Positions 33,671 to 42,471 of a stretch of 57,739 nt of DNA are shown piece by piece. The notes beneath the pieces were generated by a model, which searched no databases, was not told the DNA's origin, and worked only from the letters and a program-made list of their open reading frames with translations. The DNA is from an uncultured Holophagaceae bacterium. GTDB taxonomy: Bacteria; Acidobacteriota; Holophagae; Holophagales; Holophagaceae. Both the position numbers and the translations under genes were made by a program. The DNA is taken from assembly GCA_903843705.1 (NCBI GenBank), contig CAIMQW010000168.1, forward strand, positions 1 through 57,739, read 5' to 3'. Numbering within the stretch: position 1 is the stretch's first letter; every line of letters begins with the position of its first letter.

Positions 33671-35041
33671 TCAGACGGTGCGGGAAAAAGCTGTCTTGGC
33701 GCTGAGTCCGGCGAGGTAGGCATCGAAGGGCTGCACCAGGTTGCGCACGAAGCGCCGGCCGAGTTGGGTGATGAAGATGCCCTCGGGGCGGAGCTCCACC
33801 GTGCCCTGGGGAATTTCCTCCCGCAGCTGGGCCACAGCATCGGCGAAGAAGACCGGGCCATCCAGGCCGAAACGCTCCTTCAGCTCGTTCCAGCGGAGCT
33901 CGAAGTGCCCCATGAGGTGGTGGATCACCCAGCGCCGCAGCTCATCGTCCTCGGAGAGCCGGTGCCCCTTGTGGATGGCCAGGTGGCCCTCAGTGATGCT
34001 GCGCTCCCACTTGGCGAGGATCTTCTCGTTCTGCGCGTAGACCCCGGCCACGTTGGAAATAGCGCTGGGGCCGAAGCCCAGCAGGTCGGAGCCCGCCGAC
34101 ACGGCGTAGCCCATGAAGTTGCGGATGAGCCGGCCCTCCAGCACAGCCTTGGCCATGGGGTCGCTGGGGTGGGCGAAGTGGTCCATGCCGATGGCCACGT
34201 AGCCGGCCTTTTCGAGCACGTCTGAGGCCAGCAGCAGCAGATCCAGACGGGTCTCCGGCGTGGGCAGGGTCTCGGCGGGGATGCTGCGCTGGAAGGGCAT
34301 GATGCTGGGCAGGTAGGCGAAGCCGTAGATGGCCATGCGGGAGGGCGATAGCTCCAGCGTGGACTCCAGCGTGCGCCGGAAGGTCTCCATGGTCTGGCCC
34401 GGCAGGCCATAGACCAGGTCCAGGTTCACGCCCTCGAAGCCCAGCTCCCGGCACTGGCGCATGGCGTCCAGGGTGTGCTGCCAGGTCTGGCCGCGGGTGA
34501 TGAGGGCCTGCACGCCCTCGTCCAAGTCCTGCACGCCGAAGGAGACGCGGTTGAAGCCCAGCCCCCGCAGGGTCGGCAGCTGATCGGGCTCTAGGAAGGT
34601 GGGGTCCACCTCAATGGCGATCTCGGCCTCGGGCAGGAACTCGAAGCGCTCCTTAAACAGGTTGAAGGTCCGCGTCAGGTCCGCAGCCTTCAGGTAGGTC
34701 GGTGTGCCGCCGCCCCAGTGCAACTGCAGGACCTTGCGGCGGTCCTTGAGGTGCGCGCAGACCAGGTCCAGCTCCTGGGTCACCGCCGCCAGGTAGGCCT
34801 CCACGGGATCGTACTGAGGGCTCACCACCACGTTGCAGCCGCAGTAGGCGCAGCGACGGGGGCAGAAGGGGATATGCAGGTACAGCGACAGCGCCTCGTC
34901 CGGACGACCGTCGGCGCGGTCCAGGGCTGCGAGCACCTCGGTCTCGGGGAACTCCTCGGACCAGACTGGGGGCATGGGGTAGCCCGTGTAGCGTGGGCCG
35001 GGCCGGTCGTAGCGGCGGATGAGGTCAGCGAGCTGGCTCAT
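33671..35041 (-). CDS. hemN: Oxygen-independent coproporphyrinogen III oxidase
   Basis: The 456-aa radical-SAM enzyme is close to E. coli HemN in length. The cluster motif is LYLHIPFCPRRCAYCGC, then LHWGGGTPTYL, EVDPTFL, FNRVSFGVQDLD and VNLDLVYGLPGQT. It decarboxylates two propionates of coproporphyrinogen III to vinyls without oxygen, producing protoporphyrinogen IX. It is the last gene of the tetrapyrrole run and overlaps hemE by 4 bp. The anaerobic enzyme fits an anaerobe or facultative anaerobe. Confidence 0.95.
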   Translation of the reverse strand: MSQLADLIRRYDRPGPRYTGYPMPPVWSEEFPETEVLAALDRADGRPDEALSLYLHIPFCPRRCAYCGCNVVVSPQYDPVEAYLAAVTQELDLVCAHLKDRRKVLQLHWGGGTPTYLKAADLTRTFNLFKERFEFLPEAEIAIEVDPTFLEPDQLPTLRGLGFNRVSFGVQDLDEGVQALITRGQTWQHTLDAMRQCRELGFEGVNLDLVYGLPGQTMETFRRTLESTLELSPSRMAIYGFAYLPSIMPFQRSIPAETLPTPETRLDLLLLASDVLEKAGYVAIGMDHFAHPSDPMAKAVLEGRLIRNFMGYAVSAGSDLLGFGPSAISNVAGVYAQNEKILAKWERSITEGHLAIHKGHRLSEDDELRRWVIHHLMGHFELRWNELKERFGLDGPVFFADAVAQLREEIPQGTVELRPEGIFITQLGRRFVRNLVQPFDAYLAGLSAKTAFSRTV

Positions 35042-36024
35042 GCCTTGACCTCGTCCAGGACCGCCTGCAGCACGGCAGGATCGGTCTCGGGAGTGAGCCC
35101 GTGGCCGAGGTTGAAGATGTGCGGGTGCCCCTTCATGACGTCCACGATGGCCCGGGCCTTCCTACAGGCGGTCTCGGGGCCTGCCAGCAGGGCGATGGGG
35201 TCCAGGTTGCCCTGGAGCACCATCTTCGGGAAGCGGCGCCGGGCCTCGGCCATGGGCACCTGCCAGGGCACCGCCAAGCCTTTGCAAGACAGCTGGCTCA
35301 GGGAGTCCGGCAGGTAGCCCGTGCGGGCGAAGAAGAGCGTGGGAGCCGCCGTCACCTGGGACAGGGTGCGCTCCACTGCAGGCAGGGCGAACTCCGCGTA
35401 GTCCTGGGCATCCAGCTCACCGGCCCACGTATCGAAGAGCTGCACGCCCTGGGCGCCGGCGCCGATGTGGAGGTTGAGCAGGCGGGCGGCGGCGTCCGCC
35501 AGCTTGTCCAGCCACTTGCGGGCCAGGACGGGATCCTGGTGCAGGAAGGCCTTGGCCTTGGACCAGCTCTTGCTGCCCTTGCCCTCGATGCCGTAGGCCA
35601 GCAGGGTCCAGGGGGCACCCGCAAAGCCCAGCATGGTGACCTTCTCCGGGAGCTGGCTCTTCACCTTGCGGATGGCGGCCTGGACCGGATCGAAGATCGA
35701 CTCGTCCAGGGGCCGGTTGATGTCGATCTGGTCCAGGGTCTTGCCGATGCGCGGACCGCCCTCGGGAATGGTCACCTCGCAGCCCAGGGCGTCGAGGATC
35801 ACCAGGATGTCGCTGAAGATGATGGCGCCGTCGATCTGGGGGAAGCGCCGGATGGGCTGGAGAGAGACCTCCGCCGCCAGGTCCGAGTCGCTCAGCAGCT
35901 GCTCGAAAGTGGCCTTGGCGCGGATGGCGCGGTACTCCGGCAGAAAGCGCCCCGCCTGGCGCATGAACCACACCGGCGGCTTGTCGAGCGTCTCACCATT
36001 CAAAACACGAAGCAGGGGCTGCAT
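35038..36024 (-). CDS. hemE: Uroporphyrinogen decarboxylase
   Basis: The 328-aa protein starts at ATG 36024, with GGAG 5 bases upstream; a TTG 11 codons earlier is less likely. Motifs are PPVWFMRQAGRFLPEYR near the N-terminus, IIFSDILVILDALG, MLGFAGAPWTLL and GNLDPIALL. It removes four carboxyl groups from uroporphyrinogen III to give coproporphyrinogen III. The N-terminal Arg-rich motif binds the substrate. It is coupled to hemN downstream. A large palindrome lies in the 148-bp gap to hemL upstream. Confidence 0.96.
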   Translation of the reverse strand: MQPLLRVLNGETLDKPPVWFMRQAGRFLPEYRAIRAKATFEQLLSDSDLAAEVSLQPIRRFPQIDGAIIFSDILVILDALGCEVTIPEGGPRIGKTLDQIDINRPLDESIFDPVQAAIRKVKSQLPEKVTMLGFAGAPWTLLAYGIEGKGSKSWSKAKAFLHQDPVLARKWLDKLADAAARLLNLHIGAGAQGVQLFDTWAGELDAQDYAEFALPAVERTLSQVTAAPTLFFARTGYLPDSLSQLSCKGLAVPWQVPMAEARRRFPKMVLQGNLDPIALLAGPETACRKARAIVDVMKGHPHIFNLGHGLTPETDPAVLQAVLDEVKA

Positions 36025-36060
36025 GGGTACTCCAGTGTCAACATCAGTCAAAGGCAACTA

Positions 36061-36157
36061 CTCTCGCGGAGGGTCGCGGAGATGGCAGAGATCTCAGAGA
36101 AAAGCAAAGGCGTCCTTCCTGTGCGACCTCCGCCATCTCTTCGCCCCTCCGCGAGAG
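36061..36157. repeat. Large imperfect palindrome in hemL-hemE gap
   Basis: Arms of 30 bases (36061-36090 and 36128-36157) match at 26 positions and begin with CTCTCGCGGAGGG. They would form a strong hairpin in the hem mRNA. On the plus strand the second arm is followed by TTTTT, but in the operon direction there is no U-run. It could protect or process the transcript, or attenuate hemE and hemN expression. Confidence 0.7.
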
Positions 36158-36172
36158 TTTTTCATTTCCTTT

Positions 36173-37429
36173 TCATTCAAATTCCCCCGCCACAGCAGCG
36201 ACAGCCTGCTGGAAGTGGGCGAGTTCGGGGGCGCCGTGGGCGCCGCCCAGGAAGGCCACTTCGTAGCCACTGGGCGGCAGATAGACGCCCTGGCCAAGAA
36301 GGGCCTTGTGCAGGCGGTTGAAGGTGCTGATGGCCCCGCCCTGCACCGCATCGCTGCGGCGCACGCCATCCTGGAAGAGCGGCCAGAGCAGGCTGCCGTA
36401 GCGGGGGCAGCGCAGGCCGGGGATAGTCTCGAAGGCCGAGGCCCAGGCCGCAGCCGTGGTCTCCAGGGCCGCGTAGAAGGCTGGCGTAAGGTGAGCCATG
36501 GTGGCCAGGCCGGCGGCCATGGCCACGGGGTTGCCGGACAGCGTGCCCGCCTGGTAGACCGGCCCGTCCGGCGCGACCACGCCCATGATGTCCTTGCGGC
36601 CGCCATAGAGGCCCACGGGCATGCCGCCGCCGATGATCTTGCCGTAGGTGGCCAGATCCGGGGTGATGCCCAGGCGCTCCGCCGCGCCGCCTGGGGCCAC
36701 GCGGAAGCCGCTGATGACCTCGTCGAAGATGAGGACAACACCGTGCTTGGTGCAGAGCTCGCGCAGCCGTTTGAGGAATTCGGGCCGCTGGAGCAGTAGG
36801 CCGTTGTTGGCGGGGATGGGCTCGATGATGGCCGCTGCCAGCTCAGAGCCGATCTCGGCGAAGGTGCGCTCCAGGGTCCCCAGGTCATCGAGCGAAACCA
36901 CCGATGTCAGCTCCGCGATGGCCTTGGGCACGCCGGCGCTTGTGGGGGCGCCGAAGGTGATGAGGCCCGAGCCCGCCTTCACCAGCAGGCCGTCGCTGTG
37001 GCCGTGGTAGCAGCCTTCGAACTTCAGGATGCGCTCCCGGCCCGTGAAGCCCCGGGCGGCGCGCAGGGCGGACATGACGGCCTCGGTGCCCGAGGACACG
37101 AAGCGCATCTTCTCCACAAAGGGCACCATCTCCTTGATGCGCCGCGCCAGGGCCAGCTCCCGGCGACTGGGGGCGCCGAAGGTGAGGCCCTCCTGCATGG
37201 CCTCGGTGACGGCCGCCAGGATGTCGGGATGGGCGTGGCCCAGGATCAGCGGCCCCCAGGACATGCAGAGGTCCAGGAAGCGCTGCCCGTCCTCATCCTC
37301 AAACCACGCCCCGCTCGCCTTCTTGAAGAACTTGGGCGTCCCCCCCACCGCGCGGAAGGCCCGCACCGGGCTCGACACCCCCCCCGGAAAGTGCGTCAGC
37401 GCCTCAGCAAATAGTGTCTCGTTACTCAT
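36173..37429 (-). CDS. hemL: Glutamate-1-semialdehyde 2,1-aminomutase
   Basis: The 418-aa PLP enzyme makes 5-aminolevulinate from glutamate 1-semialdehyde. The N-terminal HFPGGVSSPVRAFRAVGG, RFVSSGTEAVMSALRAARG, FEGCYHGHSDGLLVKAGSG, IFDEVISGFRVAPGGAAE and the PLP lysine in TYGKIIGGGMPVGLYGG are all present. ATG 37429 fits the upstream GGCGGG better than ATG 37435. It lies between two intergenic repeats, which may isolate its transcript from hemB and hemE. Confidence 0.96.
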   Translation of the reverse strand: MSNETLFAEALTHFPGGVSSPVRAFRAVGGTPKFFKKASGAWFEDEDGQRFLDLCMSWGPLILGHAHPDILAAVTEAMQEGLTFGAPSRRELALARRIKEMVPFVEKMRFVSSGTEAVMSALRAARGFTGRERILKFEGCYHGHSDGLLVKAGSGLITFGAPTSAGVPKAIAELTSVVSLDDLGTLERTFAEIGSELAAAIIEPIPANNGLLLQRPEFLKRLRELCTKHGVVLIFDEVISGFRVAPGGAAERLGITPDLATYGKIIGGGMPVGLYGGRKDIMGVVAPDGPVYQAGTLSGNPVAMAAGLATMAHLTPAFYAALETTAAAWASAFETIPGLRCPRYGSLLWPLFQDGVRRSDAVQGGAISTFNRLHKALLGQGVYLPPSGYEVAFLGGAHGAPELAHFQQAVAAVAGEFE

Positions 37430-37441
37430 CGTCATCCCGCC

Positions 37442-37512
37442 TTGTTTCGTCAGGTTCTGTCTTTCTTCGTGGTCTTCTCGGTATCGGCTGCGCCGCTACG
37501 CGAGACAAACTG
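37442..37512. repeat. Interspersed repeat, copy B
   Basis: This sequence lies upstream of hemL and in the opposite orientation to copy A. Read on the minus strand it begins CAGTTTGTCTCGCGTAGCGG and continues with GAGAAGACCACGAAGAA, parallel to copy A at 7193. The 19-base core CTCGGTATCGGCTGCGCCG (37477-37495) is identical to a core at 53713-53731. Confidence 0.6.
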
Positions 37513-37563
37513 AAATTTCCGTCATCGTGGTGAATCTTCTTCAGTTCCCTAATTCATCCAAAA

Positions 37564-38541
37564 CTAGCTGATCCACCCCTTCTCCACGGCCTCGCGGGCC
37601 GCGTAGGTGACGATCATGTCGGCGCCGGCGCGGCGGATGGCCAGGAGGTGCTCGAACATCAGCTGATCACCGTTCACCCAGCCCAGGCGGTCGGCGGCCT
37701 TGACGGTGCTGAACTCGCTGGACACGTGGTAGGCACAGAGGGGCGCTAGGGTGGCCTGCCGCAGGCGAAAGATGAGATCCAGATTCGGCAGGGCGGGCTT
37801 GACCATGAGCAGGTCCGCCCCCTCTTCGATGTCGAGCAACGCGTCCCTCAGCCCCTCCCGGGCATTGCGGGGATCCATCTGGTAGGTCTTCCGGTCGCCA
37901 AACTTGGGGCTGCTGTGGGCGGCCTCGCGGAAGGGCCCGTAATAAGCGCCCGAGTGCTTGATGGCGTAGCTGAGGATGCTGGTGGAGGTGAAGCCGTTCT
38001 GGTCCAGCAGGGCGCGGATGGCCGCCACCCGGCCGTCCATCATGTCGCTTGGGGAGACGATGTCAGCGCCCGCCTCGGCGTGGCGTAGGGCCATCTCCGC
38101 TAGGATGGGCAGGGATGGGTCGTTGAGGACCTCGCCCTCCTCGCTCACCAAGCCGCAGTGGCCGTGGCTGGTGGCGCCGCAGAGGCAGACGTCCGTGATG
38201 ACGATGAGGTCCGAGCCAAAGGCCTTCTTGAGGGCGCGGACGGTCTGGGGGATGACGCCCTCGCGGTCCTTCACATAGGCGGCATCGGGGCTCTTGGCGG
38301 CGTCATCGGGCACCCCGAAGAGCAGCAGGTTGGTGAGGCCGCGCTTTAGGTCCTTTTCGACCTGGCGCACGGTGTCCTCCACGCCGGCGTTGCAGATTCC
38401 CGGCATGCTGGAGATCTCGATGCTGCCCACCTGGGGGTGCACGAAGTGGCCTTGGATCAGGTGGCGCGGGCGGAGGTCGGTCTCAGCCACGAGATTGCGC
38501 ATGGCGGCGCTGGTGCGGAGACGGCGGGAGCGGTTCAGCAT
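37564..38541 (-). CDS. hemB: Porphobilinogen synthase (5-aminolevulinate dehydratase)
   Basis: The 325-aa protein joins two 5-aminolevulinates into porphobilinogen. The active-site metal motif DVCLCGATSHGHCG keeps the three cysteines of the zinc-dependent class. Schiff-base lysines are expected in SYAIKHSGAYYGPFR and LLMVKPALPNLD. Other landmarks are LLLFGVPDDAAKSPDAAYV and VSPSDMMDGRVAAIR. ATG 38541 has a strong GGAGG. It overlaps hemD by 7 bp, placing it in the hemACDB operon. Confidence 0.96.
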   Translation of the reverse strand: MLNRSRRLRTSAAMRNLVAETDLRPRHLIQGHFVHPQVGSIEISSMPGICNAGVEDTVRQVEKDLKRGLTNLLLFGVPDDAAKSPDAAYVKDREGVIPQTVRALKKAFGSDLIVITDVCLCGATSHGHCGLVSEEGEVLNDPSLPILAEMALRHAEAGADIVSPSDMMDGRVAAIRALLDQNGFTSTSILSYAIKHSGAYYGPFREAAHSSPKFGDRKTYQMDPRNAREGLRDALLDIEEGADLLMVKPALPNLDLIFRLRQATLAPLCAYHVSSEFSTVKAADRLGWVNGDQLMFEHLLAIRRAGADMIVTYAAREAVEKGWIS

Positions 38542-39230
38542 GGTGACTCCTCCTTCTTTGGCAGGTTGGCAACGAGCAGGGCTTCGAGTTGTTCGGGCTT
38601 AGGATCGCAGGTGGCGTGGGCCGGTGCACCGGCCCAGGCAAAGGCCTCGGCGGTGCCCTGACCCCAGGCGAAGCGCAGGGCGGCGCCCACAGCAGGTGCA
38701 AGCACTTCCGCCTGCAGGGGACTCAAGGCCAGCACGGCCTCCACCGCCGGCAGGGACGGCAGGGGCTCGACCGCAGCCTCGCGGTGGGTGGTCCAGGGAT
38801 GCAGATTCCAGGCTGTCCCCTGGGCGGCGGACTCAAGGAAGCCCCGACTGCGCTCACCCCGCACCAGCAGGAAGTCACCACCGTCCGGGAAAGTGGCCTG
38901 CAGCAGGTCCCAGAGCGCTTCGGCGCGGGCCTCGGCGGGTAGCAACACCGCTAGGTCAGGGCGCCCCAGGCCCTCGGCAGTACCTGCGCCCTGCACCAGG
39001 CAGCGCATCCCTTCGGGCAGCACGGCTGCCACGGCCCGGGCTCCAGCCGGACTCAGCACGAGTACGGCCGCCACCTTGGGCCAGGAGCGTGGCGGCGGGA
39101 AGTCCGTGGGCTCAGCGTGGGTGAAGGGGTAGGGCACCGGCTCCCAGCCCGCCCGACGTACAGCCTCCGCCAGGGGGTGCTGCGCAGGCCGGGCCAGCGC
39201 CAGGCGGGGGAGGCCAGGGGCTCCGGTCAT
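38535..39230 (-). CDS. hemD: Uroporphyrinogen-III synthase (divergent)
   Basis: The 231-aa protein is assigned mainly from position between hemC and hemB, with overlaps of 4 and 7 bp. The sequence is compatible: an N-terminal LARPAQHPLAEAVRRAGWEP, VAAVLVLSPAGARAVAAVL, the inter-domain FLLVRGERSRGFLESAAQGT and ALSPLQAEVLAPAVG, as in two-lobed HemD proteins. HemD is poorly conserved in general. It closes the linear tetrapyrrole with inversion of ring D. Confidence 0.85.
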   Translation of the reverse strand: MTGAPGLPRLALARPAQHPLAEAVRRAGWEPVPYPFTHAEPTDFPPPRSWPKVAAVLVLSPAGARAVAAVLPEGMRCLVQGAGTAEGLGRPDLAVLLPAEARAEALWDLLQATFPDGGDFLLVRGERSRGFLESAAQGTAWNLHPWTTHREAAVEPLPSLPAVEAVLALSPLQAEVLAPAVGAALRFAWGQGTAEAFAWAGAPAHATCDPKPEQLEALLVANLPKKEESPC

Positions 39231-40105
39231 GCCAGCCCGATGCCCTTGAGCACCTGCGCCAGGAGCGCCCGGTCGTCGGTGCCACGTGCTTCGGCGCGGC
39301 GCAGTTCGCCCTCCGGCGCGTAGGCCACCTGCAGCAGCAGGCTACCGTCGGCCTGGGGCGTGGCCAGGGCGCCCAGGGGCTGCTGGCAGCCGCCGCCGAT
39401 GCCCGCGAGCACCTGGCGCTCCAGCGTCACGCAGCGGACCGTCAGGGCGTCATGGAGCTCCGCCAGAGCCTCGATCAGGTCGGGCCGGTCCGCCCGGGCT
39501 TCCGCCAGCAGGGCGCCCTGCCCCGGCGCCGAGGGCAGCTCCTCCGGAGTGAGGGCCCGCACGGTCAGGCCCGAGAGGTCGAGCCCCAGCCGCTTGAGAC
39601 CCGCCGCCGCGAGCAGGGTTGCGTGCAGGGGTTCGTCCCGCAGCACCCCGTCCCGCACTCGCTGCAGGCGGGTCTGCACGTTGCCGCGGATCCAGGTGAA
39701 GCGGGCCTTGGGAAGCAGCTGGCTGAGCACCCGCTGGCGCCGCACGGCGCTGGTGCCAATGACCAGGTCCTCGGGCGCGTCGGGCCTCAGCACCAACCAG
39801 TCCGAGGGATCCTCGCGCTTGGGAATGCAGGCGGCCACGATGCCAGCCGGGCGCTCCAGGGAGACGTCCTTGAGGCTGTGGATGAGCAGGTCCGCCTGAC
39901 CGGAACCCATGGCGTCCTCCAGCTCCTTGGTGAAGAAGCCACCGCCCTGCTGCTTGTCCAGCGGGCCCAGCAGCCACTGGTCGCCCGAGGTGGAGAACTT
40001 GCGCCAGGTGACGTCGTAGCCCCGGGACTCGAGGAACTTCACCATGGGCTCAGCCTGGCCCACGGCCAGGGCGGAACCTCGGGTGGCGATCGTGACGTGT
40101 CTCAT
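39227..40105 (-). CDS. hemC: Hydroxymethylbilane synthase (porphobilinogen deaminase)
   Basis: The 292-aa protein polymerises four porphobilinogens. It begins TIATRGSALAVGQAEPMVKF and has FTKELEDAMGSGQADLLIHS (active-site loop), GTSAVRRQRVLSQL, IRGNVQTRL and the dipyrromethane-binding cysteine in GIGGGCQQPLGALA. It overlaps hemA and hemD by 4 bp on either side. Confidence 0.96.
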   Translation of the reverse strand: MRHVTIATRGSALAVGQAEPMVKFLESRGYDVTWRKFSTSGDQWLLGPLDKQQGGGFFTKELEDAMGSGQADLLIHSLKDVSLERPAGIVAACIPKREDPSDWLVLRPDAPEDLVIGTSAVRRQRVLSQLLPKARFTWIRGNVQTRLQRVRDGVLRDEPLHATLLAAAGLKRLGLDLSGLTVRALTPEELPSAPGQGALLAEARADRPDLIEALAELHDALTVRCVTLERQVLAGIGGGCQQPLGALATPQADGSLLLQVAYAPEGELRRAEARGTDDRALLAQVLKGIGLA

Positions 40106-41307
40106 TGGTTGACCGCCTCTCCGTCTGCTGGGGGTTTGGGTTGGGTCTGGATCAGGGCCCGGAAGGCCAGGGTCCGGCCCCGGGCCAGAATCTCCTTCAG
40201 GGCTTCCCGCTGGACCTCGTCCATGCAGGCCATGGTCTCCTCCAGCACCTGCACTTCTTCCTCCAGGGCGCCCCAGGCTGAGTCCAGTCGCTCCTGGGCG
40301 GATAGCAGGTGTCGCTTGCGGGCGCGGGCCTCGGCCCGGTGGCGCAGGCGGCGGGCGGTGCCTACCAGATAGGGTTCCGCCTTGAGGGCCGCCTCGGCGC
40401 GCTGGCCCCGGGCCGTGGCCGTCTGGGTCAGGAAGGAGTTCAGGTCCACGCGGTGGATCCAGGGCAGCAGCTCCAGGCCCGGCTCCGAGTCTGGCGGCAG
40501 GGCAAGATCCAGGATGCGCAGCGTGGGCCGCTGCAGGGACTGCCAGGCGTCCCGGGTGAAGAGGGGCTCCGGAGCCGCGGTGGCGGTGACGATGGCGTCG
40601 AAGCCCTCGGGGTCCCGCTGCAACTGGGGGAGGTCCACGGTGGCCAGACCCAGGGGATCGGCCAGGTCATGGGCCTTGCTGCGGGTGCGGTTGGCCACCA
40701 CCACCCGGAAACCGCGCTCCGGCAGGCGCTCCGCCAGGTAATGGGTCATGGGCCCAACGCCCACCAGGGCCACGCTGGAACCGGGCTCCAGCCCGTCGGT
40801 CAGGTGCTTCAGGGCCACGGTGGCAACGCTCACGTTGCCGTCGGCCAGCCCCAGCCGGGAGCGCAGTCGCTGGCCTTCGCGGATCACGTCCTCCAGGGCG
40901 GTCTGGGCTTCCTCGCCCGCCACCCCCACTTCCCGGGCCGCAACCAGGGCGTCCTTGAGTTGCCCGGGGATCTCCCGGTCACCCAGATTGGCGGACTCCA
41001 GTCCGGCAGACATGGCCAGCAGGTGGGTCCAGGCTTCTTCACCCTCGTAGCGCCGGAACCCCGGCCCCGGATCAAGGCTCTCGGCCTCGCCGCCCCACAC
41101 CATCCAGAGCACCCGCTGGCAGGTGGCCAGGTAGACCAACTCCCGGGCCCCGGCCTGCTGCTGCCACTCGCGCAGGTGGGTCGACAGGCCCTCCCGCACC
41201 ACATGGTGCGCCACCTGATCCAGGTCATGGACCGGTGCGTGGAAGCTGATGAGGACGGGTTCCATGTCGGGGGAAATGATCGGCTGCGAAAGCGCCGCGT
41301 CGGTCAT
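40102..41307 (-). CDS. hemA: Glutamyl-tRNA reductase (divergent)
   Basis: The 401-aa protein reduces glutamyl-tRNA to glutamate 1-semialdehyde. The catalytic cysteine region reads LATCQRVLWMVW, keeping Cys and Arg of the usual S-T-C-N-R-x-E but with Gln for Asn and no following Glu. The family signature region is HLLAMSAGLESANLGDREIP, then GQLKDAL, followed by the NADPH domain VALVGVGPMTHYLAERL, VANRTRSKAHDL and a long helical dimerisation domain. ATG 41307 overlaps a four-codon reading frame that has the better ribosome site. Position first in the hem run supports the call. Confidence 0.88.
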   Translation of the reverse strand: MTDAALSQPIISPDMEPVLISFHAPVHDLDQVAHHVVREGLSTHLREWQQQAGARELVYLATCQRVLWMVWGGEAESLDPGPGFRRYEGEEAWTHLLAMSAGLESANLGDREIPGQLKDALVAAREVGVAGEEAQTALEDVIREGQRLRSRLGLADGNVSVATVALKHLTDGLEPGSSVALVGVGPMTHYLAERLPERGFRVVVANRTRSKAHDLADPLGLATVDLPQLQRDPEGFDAIVTATAAPEPLFTRDAWQSLQRPTLRILDLALPPDSEPGLELLPWIHRVDLNSFLTQTATARGQRAEAALKAEPYLVGTARRLRHRAEARARKRHLLSAQERLDSAWGALEEEVQVLEETMACMDEVQREALKEILARGRTLAFRALIQTQPKPPADGEAVNQ

Positions 41308-41318
41308 CGCTTCGTCAT
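41304..41318 (-). other. Four-codon leader reading frame coupled to hemA
   Basis: ATG-ACG-AAG-CGA-TGA encodes MTKR. A strong GGAAGGG lies just before it, and its TGA overlaps the hemA ATG as ATGA. hemA itself has no good ribosome site, so ribosomes finishing this frame probably reinitiate at hemA. Confidence 0.4.
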
Positions 41319-41346
41319 GCCCTTCCGAAAGTGGAGGTCATCACAA

Positions 41347-42471
41347 TTAATGGGGCTTGAACAAGGCCTCCACCGCATCCCAGTCCCACTCCTGGACCGG
41401 CGCCGTCCCCTCGCGCAGGGACTGCTGGGTGAGCCAGGCATCGTAGATCACCAGGGCGCACATGGCCTCGGCCACGGGCACGATGCGCGGCGCAATGCAG
41501 GGGTCGTGGCGGCCGTGGGTGGCGATGTCCGCGGGGTTGCCATCGCGGTCGATGGTCTTCTGGGTCTTGGAGATGGAGCTCGTGGGTTTCACCGCCAGGC
41601 GCACCACCACGGGCGCCCCGGTGCTGATGCCACCCAGGGTGCCGCCGGCGTCGTTCTTCAGTGGCCCGCCGGGACCCAACGGATCGTTGTTCTGGCTGCC
41701 CCGGAGGCGGGCGCTCTCGAAGCCCGCGCCCAGTTCCACACCCTTCACAGCGCCGATGGACATGCAGGCCAGGGCCAGCAGGCCATCCAGCTTGCCGAAG
41801 GCGGGGTCGCCGAGGCCCACGGGCAGGCCCTCGATCCAGACCTCGCAGATGCCACCCACACTATCGCCCTCGGCCCGGGCGGCCTCCACGGCGGCGCGCT
41901 GGGCGGCAAAGGCGGCGGGATCCGCCACCCGGAGGGGATTGCTCTCCACGAAAGCCCAGTCCACGGCCGTCCCGGCGATGGCGGCGATCTCGCGATTGAA
42001 GCCGCGCACGGTGACTCCCAGCGCCGCCAGCTGCTGCTTGGCCCAAGCGCCTGCCGCCACCCGGCCCAGGGTCTCCCGCCCGCTGCTGCGGCCGCCTCCG
42101 CGGGGATCCCGCAGGCCGTACTTGCGGTCGTAGGTCAGGTCCGCGTGGCCGGGACGGAAGAGGTCCGTGATGGCCTGGTAGTCGCCGCTGCGCTGGTTCT
42201 CGTTGAACACCACCATGGCAATGGGATGCCCCGTGGTCTTCCCCTCGAAGACCCCGCTGAGGACCTGCACCTGGTCCGCCTCCTTGCGGGGCGTCACCAG
42301 GTCCGACTGCCCCGGCCGCCGCCGGTCCATCTCCGCCTGAATGGCCTCCAGGTCGAAGGCCAGCCCCGGCTTCACGCCATCCAGCACCACGCCCACCCCC
42401 GCCCCATGGCTCTCGCCAAAGGTGACGATGCGGAAGAAACGGCCGAAAGAGGAGGGGGAATCGAAGAGCAT
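41347..42471 (-). CDS. aroC: Chorismate synthase
   Basis: The 374-aa protein converts 5-enolpyruvylshikimate 3-phosphate to chorismate with reduced FMN. Its signatures are FRIVTFGESHGAGVGVVLDG, RRRPGQSDLVTPRKE, RPGHADLTYDRKYG, GGGRSSGRETLGRVAAGA and GRHDPCIAPRIVPVAEAM. ATG 42471 has AAGGCGG 4 bases upstream. It precedes hemA by only 39 bp in the same direction, so aromatic and heme biosynthesis may share a transcript. It is divergent from the Wzi-like gene. Confidence 0.97.
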   Translation of the reverse strand: MLFDSPSSFGRFFRIVTFGESHGAGVGVVLDGVKPGLAFDLEAIQAEMDRRRPGQSDLVTPRKEADQVQVLSGVFEGKTTGHPIAMVVFNENQRSGDYQAITDLFRPGHADLTYDRKYGLRDPRGGGRSSGRETLGRVAAGAWAKQQLAALGVTVRGFNREIAAIAGTAVDWAFVESNPLRVADPAAFAAQRAAVEAARAEGDSVGGICEVWIEGLPVGLGDPAFGKLDGLLALACMSIGAVKGVELGAGFESARLRGSQNNDPLGPGGPLKNDAGGTLGGISTGAPVVVRLAVKPTSSISKTQKTIDRDGNPADIATHGRHDPCIAPRIVPVAEAMCALVIYDAWLTQQSLREGTAPVQEWDWDAVEALFKPH

